Below are positions 1 to 5,659 of a stretch of DNA of 9,691 nucleotides, in pieces. The stretch spans positions 1 to 9,691 of the forward strand of contig JBKPBQ010000261.1 of assembly GCA_046726955.1 (NCBI GenBank). The letters are read 5' to 3'. The notes below the pieces were generated by a model. The model was given only the letters and a program-made list of their open reading frames with translations, was not told the origin of the DNA and ran no database searches. The stretch is from CAVPGH01 sp046726955 (GTDB taxonomy: Bacteria; Acidobacteriota; Vicinamibacteria; Fen-336). A program made the position numbers and the translations under genes. The stretch's first letter is position 1. Each line of letters begins with the position of its first letter.

Positions 1-2624
1 GCGGTCACGGGCCGGCAGAGCGCCACCGGCGGTAGTGGACGCACGCGGGCGAGGAGCGAGAGCACGTGGAGCGTGCGGCCGCTCGCCGCGAGCGCACTGC
101 CGTCGCGGCGGACGGCGAGGCCCCGCACGGCCGTGGGGAGAAGCGCCCGGGCCAGGGGCGCGCCCTGCTCGAGGTCCCACGCGCGCACGGTCCGGTCGGC
201 TCCCGCCGAGAGCGCGATCCGCCCTTCGCCGGTGAGCGCGACGGCCGTGACTTCCCCCACGTGGCCCGCGAGCGTGCGCAGGCACCGGCCGCTCTCCAGG
301 TCCCACGCGCGCACGACGCCGTCTTCGGTCGCGGACACCGCGGCCCGGCTGCCGATGGCGAGCGCGGTGACGCGCGAGTCGTGCCCGTCGAGCACGGCGC
401 GGCAGCGTCCGTCGCGGAGGTCCCAGACCCGGACCGTCTGGTCGAGGCTGCCGGACAGCGCGCGCGCTCCTTCGCGGTCCACCGCCACCGCGGTGACGGC
501 CTGCGCGTGGCCCTCGAGCTCGAGACGCGCGCGACCCCCCTGAAGCTCGAACACGCGCACTCTCCGGTCGGAGCCGCCGCTCACGAGGTGGCGCGAGTCG
601 CCCGTGATGGCGAAGGCGATGGCGAAGCCGGCGTGGCGGTCGAAGGCCGGGCAGGGGCGGCCCGTCCGCGTCTCGAAGGCCTGGGGCGGCGTCTGCTCCC
701 CCGCCCACACCGTGAGCGCGCCGTCCGGGGTCAGGGCCAGCGCGCGCACGCGGGACGAAACGTTCTCCGCCCCGTGCAGGACGGTTCCCTGCGCGAGGTC
801 GAGGATCTTGATCTCGCCGGCCTGGCTGCCCACCGCGGCGATCTGGCCGTCCGCGGCCAGAGAGAGCGCGGCGATCGTCTCGCGGGTGGCGGGACGCGCC
901 GCGATCTCCTCGTGGCCGGGCAGGAAGCGGGCGATGGCCGTGGAGAGGGCTGCCGGCAGGTCCGCGTGCTTGTGGACGGCCGGCTCGTAGAAGCGCTGCG
1001 CGTCGTCCGGGTGCCCGAGCCGCACGAGGGAGAGCGCGTAGCCGACGGCGAGGGCCGGGTCCTCCTCTCCTTCCTTGATGGCGCGCGCGAAGGCCTGGCT
1101 GACCCGCGTCCACATGGCGGGGTCCTTCGAATCGCCGGCCCGGGCGCACTCCGCCACGGCGAGGTCGCCCAGGAGGTCGGCGGCGGGCGAGGCCGCAGTC
1201 GCCGCCGTGCCCAGCGCGGCCGTCGCCGCCTCGAAGTCGCCGAGGGCGAGGAGCACGCGTCCGCGCAGGTGCGCCGCTCTCGGCGAAGCGGGATGGCTCT
1301 TCACCGCCTCCTCGATGCGCGCCCGGATCTCGTCGTCGCGAAGGCCGGCCCGTCCCCAGTCGAGGCGCAAGCGGTTGGCCGTGGACTCGAGGTGCTGCGG
1401 CGAGAGCTGCAGCGCGCGGCCGAGGAGCGCCTCCGCTTCCGCCTGCCGGCCGAGGTCGAGGAGCGAGACCGCGCGGTTGTTCAGGCTGTCGGCGGTCTCC
1501 TCTCCCACCCGCGGCTCCGCACGGGCGTAGGGGCGGCCCGCGACCTGGGCGTAGATCGCTCGGAGCACGTTCGCCGCGTCGAGCAGCGTGCGCGGCCTGC
1601 CGTCGGGGTCGTCGGCGAAGCAGCGGACGAGCAGCGCGTCGAGCGCCTCGGGCATGCTGCCGGGGCCCACGAGGGCGCCCGGCTCGTCGTGGAACGCGCG
1701 CAGCGCCGCCTTGGCCTCGGTGCCTTCCCGCCAGGTCCGCCCGCCGTTGAACATCTCCAGGACGGAGAGCGCCCAGCTCCAGACGTCGGTGCGGCGGGTG
1801 AGTGGCGATCCGTCAGCCTGCTCGGGCGACATGTAGGCCGGGGTGCCGCCGCTGCCGCGCGTCACGATGGAGACGCCCTCGGGACCGAGCGCCGCGCTCG
1901 CCGCGATCCCGCTCGGCAAGGCCCCGATGCGCGCGCCGGCGAGGCCGAAGTCGGTGACCTTGACGATCCCGTTCGCGGTGAGGAGGAGGTTGGCCGGCTT
2001 CATGTCGCGGTGGACGAGCCCGCGCTCGTGCGCGTAGTGAAGTCCCCACGCGCTCTGGATGGCGACGTCCAGCATGGACACCGTCGTCTCCAGGCGCCGG
2101 TTCTGGATGGCGTCGTGCAGGCTCCCGCCGTCCACGTACTCGATGAAGACGCGGGGCAGACCGTCCACGCGGCGCACGTAGTAGCAGGAGACGACGTGGG
2201 GATGCAGGCCGAGGCCGACCCAGGTCTCCGCCTCGCGCTCGAAGTCCTCGGGTCCGCCGAGCGCGCGCAGCGCGTCGCTGAGCGGCGTCTTCACCGCGAG
2301 GTCGACGTTCCAGCCCTGGTGACGGACCTTGTAGACGCGGCCCATGCCGCCCTGCCCGAGCAGCGCCGTCACCTGGTAGAGGCCCATCACGACGGCGCCG
2401 ATCTGCCATTCCGGGTGCGCGGCGTCCCCAGTCCCCGAAGGCGGAAGCGAGGCGGCGACCTGCGTCGGCAGCCGGCTCTGCGGCTCGGGCACAGGAGGGG
2501 CGGGCGCCGGGACGCGGAACGTCGTGCGGCATCGGCCACAGCGCACGTTGCGACCGACCTGCGCGGCGGGCAGGGCGGCGGTGGCCTGGCATCCCGGGCA
2601 TGTGACCCGAACGGTCTCGGTCAT
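1..2624 (-). CDS. Ser/Thr protein kinase with N-terminal zinc ribbon, TPR-like region and C-terminal WD40 propeller (C-terminus cut by window edge)
   Basis: The minus strand is open from an ATG at 2624 to the left edge, giving 874 codons with no stop in the window. Residues 9-36 form an MJ0042-type zinc ribbon: C9xxC12, then C29xxC32 followed by F36. The Hanks-type kinase domain covers about 75-350. It has the P-loop LGQGGMGRVYKV, Lys112 in LAVKTP, VHRDMKPAN at 204-212 (catalytic Asp207, Asn212), DFG at 225-227 and the APE-equivalent SPE near 268. Residues about 374-545 are helical and TPR-like (for example LNNRAVSLLDLGRQAEAEAL). WD40 blades start near 582. The clearest units carry VRVWDL, VRAWDL and GH, and the seventh blade is in progress where the window ends. 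No transmembrane segment is seen, so the protein is probably cytoplasmic and phosphorylates Ser/Thr, with the propeller and TPRs binding partners. Its substrate is unknown. It is transcribed divergently from the TPR gene at 2784. The Shine-Dalgarno match before ATG 2624 is weak. Confidence 0.93.
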   Translation of the reverse strand, partial: MTETVRVTCPGCQATAALPAAQVGRNVRCGRCRTTFRVPAPAPPVPEPQSRLPTQVAASLPPSGTGDAAHPEWQIGAVVMGLYQVTALLGQGGMGRVYKVRHQGWNVDLAVKTPLSDALRALGGPEDFEREAETWVGLGLHPHVVSCYYVRRVDGLPRVFIEYVDGGSLHDAIQNRRLETTVSMLDVAIQSAWGLHYAHERGLVHRDMKPANLLLTANGIVKVTDFGLAGARIGALPSGIAASAALGPEGVSIVTRGSGGTPAYMSPEQADGSPLTRRTDVWSWALSVLEMFNGGRTWREGTEAKAALRAFHDEPGALVGPGSMPEALDALLVRCFADDPDGRPRTLLDAANVLRAIYAQVAGRPYARAEPRVGEETADSLNNRAVSLLDLGRQAEAEALLGRALQLSPQHLESTANRLRLDWGRAGLRDDEIRARIEEAVKSHPASPRAAHLRGRVLLALGDFEAATAALGTAATAASPAADLLGDLAVAECARAGDSKDPAMWTRVSQAFARAIKEGEEDPALAVGYALSLVRLGHPDDAQRFYEPAVHKHADLPAALSTAIARFLPGHEEIAARPATRETIAALSLAADGQIAAVGSQAGEIKILDLAQGTVLHGAENVSSRVRALALTPDGALTVWAGEQTPPQAFETRTGRPCPAFDRHAGFAIAFAITGDSRHLVSGGSDRRVRVFELQGGRARLELEGHAQAVTAVAVDREGARALSGSLDQTVRVWDLRDGRCRAVLDGHDSRVTALAIGSRAAVSATEDGVVRAWDLESGRCLRTLAGHVGEVTAVALTGEGRIALSAGADRTVRAWDLEQGAPLARALLPTAVRGLAVRRDGSALAASGRTLHVLSLLARVRPLPPVALCRPVT

Positions 2625-2644
2625 GGGTCCGTCATGCTCACGGG

Positions 2645-2650
2645 ATTATA
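2645..2650 (-). promoter_or_regulatory. Candidate -10 element of the kinase gene promoter (TATAAT)
   Basis: Read on the minus strand, these bases are a perfect TATAAT, 20 bp upstream of the kinase ATG. No good -35 hexamer lies at 16-18 bp spacing (the best is TTCGGG). The CRP/FNR-like dyad at 2675-2692 lies just upstream, its centre about 44-46 bp from the expected start of transcription. A weak -35 with an adjacent activator-type site fits an activated promoter, but this is inference. Confidence 0.5.
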
Positions 2651-2674
2651 GGCATCCTGAACGCGACCCGAACC

Positions 2675-2692
2675 CTGTGACGCCGCTCACAG
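2675..2692. promoter_or_regulatory. Perfect CRP/FNR-like operator between divergent genes (CTGTGA-N6-TCACAG)
   Basis: An exact inverted repeat with 6-bp arms and a 6-bp spacer, CTGTGA cgccgc TCACAG. The core TGTGA-N6-TCACA is the textbook consensus half-site pair of the cAMP receptor protein and of related Crp/Fnr-family regulators. It lies in the shared 159-bp upstream region of the kinase and TPR genes. Its centre is near -45 of the proposed kinase promoter and near -64 of the proposed TPR promoter. These resemble class II and class I activator positions, though neither is exact. The symmetry is visible in the sequence; the regulator's identity is inferred. Confidence 0.6.
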
Positions 2693-2712
2693 TGGGCTCC
2701 GGGCGCGCTGGC

Positions 2713-2741
2713 TGGACAGGCCGCAGGAACTCGCGTACAAC
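2713..2741 (+). promoter_or_regulatory. Candidate sigma70-type promoter of the TPR gene (TGGACA-N17-TACAAC)
   Basis: The -35 hexamer TGGACA (2713-2718) matches the consensus at 5 of 6 positions. The -10 hexamer TACAAC (2736-2741) matches at 4 of 6, with the optimal 17-bp spacer. The expected start near 2748 would give a 5' UTR of about 36 nt. That UTR contains GGGGGAG at 2766-2772, a usable ribosome binding site 11 nt before the ATG. The dyad at 2675-2692 lies upstream of the -35 element. Confidence 0.45.
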
Positions 2742-2783
2742 CGGGGTCGAGTCGATCACGTTGCCGGGGGAGCGATCCTGCCG

Positions 2784-4457
2784 ATGAGGGTCCCGAGTGC
2801 AGCCGCGGCCGGGTTCTGGGCGGCCCTCGCGACGACGGGGTGCGCCGAAGCGGCCGGAGCCGGCACGCTCCCCCTGTTCGTCTCCGCGGCCCTCGTGGTG
2901 TGGGGCCTTCTGCTGCTGCGCCGCACGCGCTCCGCCGTGCCCGTCGCCGTGCGCGTCATCGGATCCGGCGCGGGTGCGGCGCACCGGGCGGCTCCCGGTG
3001 TCACGACCGCGCTCCGGCTCGCCCGCGCCTTCGAGGAGAGCGGCGACTTCGGCCGCGCGCTGGCCTCCTACAACGAGGCGCTGCGGCTCGACCCCGACGT
3101 CGCCGAGGCCTGGGGCGGGCTCGGCGCGCTGCACGATCGGCTCGGGCTGCGCGACGAAGCGGTCGCGGACTTCCGCGAGGTCGTGCGGATCCACCCCGCG
3201 CAGGCGGTGGCCTGGCAGAACCTCGGCCTGCTCTACAGGCGGCAGGGGAGGCTCGAGGACGCGGCCGCCGCCTACCGCGAGGCGCTGCGCCACGAGCCCG
3301 ACATGGCCGAGGCGTGGTACGGGCTGGGCACGGTGCAGACGAGCCTCGGGCTCGGGAGCGACGCCACCGTGGCCTTCCGACGCGCGGTCGCTCTGCAGCC
3401 CGACCACGCGAAGGCCTGGCTCGCGCTGGCGACGCTCCACGACAAGCACGCAGAGCACGCGGAAGCCGTGGCCGCCTACCGCGAGGCGGTGCGCCTCAAG
3501 CCCGAGGACGGCAACACCTGGTACAACCTCGGCGTCCTCCTGCGCGAGCAGGGCCAGGCCCAGGCCGCGATCCCCGCGTTCCTGGAGGCGGTCCGCCTCA
3601 TGCCGCGCGACATCGACGCCTGGTACGGACTCGGGATGACCTACTCGCTCGCCGGGCAGAAGGAAGGCCTGCTCGAGGTCTACCAGCAGCTCGCGATCGT
3701 AGACCCCGAGGCCGCAGAGGAGCTGTCCGCGCGCTACCTCAACACGTGGGCGGACGAGCCCGACGCGTTACCGCTCGGCCCTCCGGGCTCCCCCGCGGAT
3801 GCCGAGGACCACGAGAAGGGCCGCACACCCGCCGACGCCTGGTACGACATCGCCCTCGAGTACCGGAGGAAGGGCGAGATCGCCCAGGCCGTGTCGGCGT
3901 TCCGGGAGGTCGTGCGTTTCGATCCCGCGCACGCCAAGGGCTGGTACCACCTGGGCCTCCTCTGCCGGAAGGAGAGCGGAGGCGAGGAGGCGATCCGCGC
4001 CTTCCGCGAGGTCGTCCGCCTCAAGCCCGATCTCGCCGAGGTCTGGTATCGGCTCGGGCTGCTGCTGGCGGAGAGCGGCGAGCGGGAGCAGGCGCGCGAG
4101 GCCTTCCGCGAGGCCGTGCGGCTCAAGAAGGACTACGTCTACGCGTGGTGCGGGCTCGGCATGACGTGCGCCGCGCTCGGCGACGACGCGGAGCTCGCGG
4201 TGGTGGAGCGCGAGCTCGACCTCATCGACCCCCGCGTGGCCAAGCACTTCCGCGAGAGCTACGCACGAATCACCGAGCCCGCGACGGCCGCGGCCCCCGG
4301 GAAGCGCCGGCGCGCGCGGTCGCGGCAGCACCTCGAGCGCGAGCTCGTCGCCAACTTCGAGAAGTGGCTCAAGTCGCTTCCCGCGGCGACAGCAGCCGCG
4401 TCCGGCGGCGAGCGGCCGCGCGCCGAGGGCGGGACGCCGTCGCGAAGCGTGCCTTGA
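2784..4457 (+). CDS. Membrane-anchored tetratricopeptide repeat (TPR) protein
   Basis: A 557-residue protein starting at ATG 2784. Residues 28-45 (TLPLFVSAALVVWGLLLL) form one clear transmembrane helix. The RRTR that follows suggests that the rest faces the cytoplasm. A weaker hydrophobic stretch covers about 6-20. From about residue 74 there are eleven 34-residue TPR-like units with the usual AW..LG....G....A...A..L.P pattern. They fall in two blocks, units 1-7 and 8-11, joined by a Pro/Gly/Asp-rich linker at about 327-348. Both blocks end in the same unusual unit (GLGMT) followed by a helical extension (EELSARYLN and KHFRESYAR). The tail has a basic patch (GKRRRARSRQ) and a predicted amphipathic helix (ELVANFEKWLKSL). 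TPR arrays bind proteins or peptides, and no enzymatic domain is seen. The gene is divergent from the TPR/WD40 kinase, so it could be a partner or substrate, but this is only positional inference. Confidence 0.88.
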   Translation: MRVPSAAAAGFWAALATTGCAEAAGAGTLPLFVSAALVVWGLLLLRRTRSAVPVAVRVIGSGAGAAHRAAPGVTTALRLARAFEESGDFGRALASYNEALRLDPDVAEAWGGLGALHDRLGLRDEAVADFREVVRIHPAQAVAWQNLGLLYRRQGRLEDAAAAYREALRHEPDMAEAWYGLGTVQTSLGLGSDATVAFRRAVALQPDHAKAWLALATLHDKHAEHAEAVAAYREAVRLKPEDGNTWYNLGVLLREQGQAQAAIPAFLEAVRLMPRDIDAWYGLGMTYSLAGQKEGLLEVYQQLAIVDPEAAEELSARYLNTWADEPDALPLGPPGSPADAEDHEKGRTPADAWYDIALEYRRKGEIAQAVSAFREVVRFDPAHAKGWYHLGLLCRKESGGEEAIRAFREVVRLKPDLAEVWYRLGLLLAESGEREQAREAFREAVRLKKDYVYAWCGLGMTCAALGDDAELAVVERELDLIDPRVAKHFRESYARITEPATAAAPGKRRRARSRQHLERELVANFEKWLKSLPAATAAASGGERPRAEGGTPSRSVP

Positions 4458-4472
4458 GCGGCCGTGCTTCCC

Positions 4473-4500
4473 TTGACATGGGGGACGCGCGACGTATCAT
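4473..4500 (+). promoter_or_regulatory. Strong sigma70-type promoter of the arg operon leader (TTGACA-N16-TATCAT)
   Basis: The -35 TTGACA (4473-4478) is a perfect match and the -10 TATCAT (4495-4500) matches at 5 of 6, with a 16-bp spacer. That is 11 of 12 consensus bases inside very GC-rich DNA. It begins 15 bp after the TPR gene stop and points towards argC. The start of transcription is expected near 4507, about 170 nt upstream of argC, which leaves a long structured leader. No ARG box for an ArgR repressor overlaps it. Confidence 0.72.
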
Positions 4501-4510
4501 CTGCTTTGTG

Positions 4511-4588
4511 ATGCTGGTTCGACCCGCCGTTCGACCCGAGGCCCGCGTGAGGCGAGGCCCGTGGGCGCGGCGGGCCGCCGCGGTCTAA
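4511..4588 (+). CDS. Possible Arg-rich leader peptide upstream of argC
   Basis: A 25-codon ORF from ATG 4511 to TAA 4586-4588, with seven arginines at residues 4, 8, 12, 14, 15, 20 and 21, including two Arg-Arg pairs. It starts only about 4 nt after the expected transcription start, so it would be leaderless. An in-frame GTG at 4508 is an alternative start. There is no Shine-Dalgarno sequence. A peptide rich in the pathway's end product is the hallmark of his/trp-type attenuation, where stalling at scarce charged tRNA chooses the RNA fold. Two cautions apply. Arg is frequent in any non-coding frame of such GC-rich DNA, so 7 of 25 is not exceptional. The frame is also open far upstream inside the TPR gene. 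Position, the stop codon inside hairpin 2 and the terminator are the main support. Confidence 0.35.
   Translation: MLVRPAVRPEARVRRGPWARRAAAV
4517..4538 (+). repeat. Tandem 10-nt repeat GTTCGACCCG with 12-nt period
   Basis: GTTCGACCCG occurs at 4517-4526 and again at 4529-4538. Within the leader ORF each copy encodes Val-Arg-Pro. Both copies can pair with GTCGAAC at 4601-4607, and the second extends this to a perfect 9-bp helix. The repeat therefore offers two alternative 5' partners for the arm of hairpin 2. Confidence 0.6.
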
Positions 4589-4618
4589 GTTCGAGCTCGA
4601 GTCGAACGGACCGATTGA

Positions 4619-4649
4619 CCCGCTGGGCGCAACGCTCCAGCGGGTTTTT
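4619..4649 (+). terminator. Rho-independent terminator in the arg leader
   Basis: CCCGCTGG (4619-4626) pairs perfectly with CCAGCGGG (4637-4644). The stem extends inwards by GCG/CGC around a CAA loop, with one bulged U. The run TTTTT at 4645-4649 follows, and a second TTTTT lies at 4652-4656. Only the plus direction has a U-tract after the stem. It ends 29 bp before the argC start, downstream of the arg promoter. It could stop both leader transcripts and readthrough from the TPR gene. Confidence 0.88.
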
Positions 4650-4669
4650 CATTTTTCGGAGCTGCAGGC

Positions 4670-4681
4670 GGAGGGACGTTG
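4670..4681 (+). promoter_or_regulatory. Ribosome binding site and TTG start of argC
   Basis: GGAGGG at 4670-4675 lies just before TTG 4679-4681, with a rather short 3-nt gap. TTG is preferred because the next in-frame start, GTG 4697, would remove the first strand of the Rossmann fold (VGVFGATGYTG). No ATG is available in this frame. The site lies after the terminator, so it is made only on readthrough transcripts or from a promoter not recognised here. Confidence 0.65.
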
Positions 4682-5659
4682 GCGACGCCGGTCGGCGTGT
4701 TCGGAGCGACGGGATACACGGGCCGCGAGCTCGTGCGGTGGCTTTCCGTCCACCCAGAGGCCGCGATCGCGTTCACGACGGGCACCGGAGAGGGCCACCT
4801 CGCCCACGAGGCGGGGCTGGAGCGTGAGGCCGCGGCATATTGCCTGGCGCTGCCGCACGGTGTGGCCGCGCGGTACGCGGAGACGCTGCGCCGCGCGCGC
4901 CCGGAGGCCGTCGTCGTCGATCTCTCCGGCGACCTGCGGCTGCCAACGGCGGAGTCGTACCGCACCTGGTACACCCACGACCATCCGGCGCCTTCGCTCA
5001 TCGGACAGGCGGTGTACGGCCTCACCGAGGTCTACCGGGATCGCCTGCGGAGCGCGCGGCTCGTGGCCAACCCCGGCTGCTACGCGACGTCCGTCCTTCT
5101 TCCCCTCGTGCCCCTGCTCCGCGAGAGGCTCGTCGACCCGCAGGGGATAGTGGTCGACGCCAAGAGTGGAGCGACCGGCGCCGGACGCACGCTGCGCGAG
5201 GATCTGCTCTTCTGCGAGCTCGCCGAAGACTTCTCCGCCTACTCGCCGGGCCGCTCGCACCGGCACGTGGGCGAGATGGAGGCCGTCCTCGAGGAGAGGA
5301 CGGGCACGAAGGTCGCTCTCACGTTCTGCCCGCACCTCCTGCCCGTGAAGCGCGGCATCCTGTCCGCGTTGTACCTGGAGACCGATCGCGCCCCCGCCGA
5401 CCTCGCGGCCGCGCTGCGCACCTTCTACGAGGGCTCGCCGTTCGTGAAGGTGGTGCAAAAACCGCCGCGGCTCTCCGACGTCGTGGGCACGAACGACTGC
5501 CGCATGTCGGTGCACGCCGCGGCTCCCGGCCGCGTCGTCGTCTTCTCCGCGCTCGACAACCTCGTGAAGGGTGCGGCGGGACAGGCCCTCCAGAACCTCA
5601 ATCTCGCGATGGGCTGGAAGGAGAGCGCCGGGCTGCCGGTCGTGGGGACGCGGCAGTGA
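4679..5659 (+). CDS. argC: N-acetyl-gamma-glutamyl-phosphate reductase
   Basis: Third step of arginine synthesis in the cytoplasm: NADPH-dependent reduction of N-acetylglutamyl phosphate to the semialdehyde. The 326-residue protein starts with the nucleotide-binding GATGYTGREL. It carries the catalytic Cys134 in NPGCYAT, then KSGATGAGR, HRHVGEME and His219 in CPHLLPVKRGI. It ends with the family's LDNLVKGAAGQALQNLNLAMG segment. Length and motif order fit the common ArgC type of the Asd-like dehydrogenase superfamily. It starts at a TTG. Its TGA overlaps the argB GTG by 4 bp, so the two are probably translationally coupled. It is the first gene after the leader and terminator at 4507-4657, and its expression is probably controlled there. 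A LysY-type role in lysine synthesis by the AAA pathway is less likely given argG and argJ downstream. Confidence 0.96.
   Translation: MATPVGVFGATGYTGRELVRWLSVHPEAAIAFTTGTGEGHLAHEAGLEREAAAYCLALPHGVAARYAETLRRARPEAVVVDLSGDLRLPTAESYRTWYTHDHPAPSLIGQAVYGLTEVYRDRLRSARLVANPGCYATSVLLPLVPLLRERLVDPQGIVVDAKSGATGAGRTLREDLLFCELAEDFSAYSPGRSHRHVGEMEAVLEERTGTKVALTFCPHLLPVKRGILSALYLETDRAPADLAAALRTFYEGSPFVKVVQKPPRLSDVVGTNDCRMSVHAAAPGRVVVFSALDNLVKGAAGQALQNLNLAMGWKESAGLPVVGTRQ

Larger units (their letters stand above)
4507..4657 (+). promoter_or_regulatory. Structured 5' leader of the arg operon, candidate transcription attenuator
   Basis: The span between the expected transcription start and the U-tracts can form several pairings. 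Hairpin 1 pairs 4566-4572 with 4576-4582 (7 bp, GGC loop). Hairpin 2 pairs CGGTC 4581-4585 with GACCG 4609-4613, and GTTCGA 4589-4594 with TCGAAC 4602-4607. The UAA stop of the leader ORF sits in its internal bulge. A long-range helix pairs CCGTTCGAC 4527-4535 perfectly with GTCGAACGG 4601-4609, and it excludes hairpin 2. A terminator follows at 4619-4649. Promoter, small ORF, alternative helices and terminator before a biosynthetic gene are the parts of an attenuator. The best antiterminator found (4578-4585 with 4617-4626, 8 bp with two bulges) is weak, so the switching mechanism is unproven. The leader could alternatively be a short RNA ending at the terminator. Confidence 0.5.

Noticed and set aside
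66..2651. An 861-codon open frame on the plus strand
   Set aside because: It lies exactly in register opposite the kinase gene, a common by-product of GC-rich codon usage. Its translation is Arg/Gly/Ala-rich with no motifs, while the minus strand shows kinase and WD40 motifs.
2832..2846. A lipoprotein signal ending at Cys20 of the TPR protein
   Set aside because: The residues before the Cys (ATTGC) lack the hydrophobic -3 position of a lipobox. The strong hydrophobic helix comes after the Cys, at residues 28-45.
2646..3458. A 270-codon minus-strand open frame across the intergenic region and the TPR gene
   Set aside because: Its composition is that of a shadow frame. It would cover the dyad and the TPR gene start, and it has no motif.
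4516..4538. GGTTCGACCC resembles a tRNA T-loop, so a tRNA or tRNA-like element was considered
   Set aside because: No acceptor stem, D-arm or anticodon arm can be placed around either copy, and no CCA-adjacent stem closes.
4619..4649. The terminator serving only the upstream TPR gene
   Set aside because: It cannot be excluded as a second role, but a near-consensus promoter lies between the TPR stop and the terminator, so the arg transcript must cross it too.
4458..4678. An ARG box (ArgR operator) in the argC upstream region
   Set aside because: No AT-rich TGAAT/ATTCA-type palindrome is present; the region's inverted repeats are the GC-rich leader helices.
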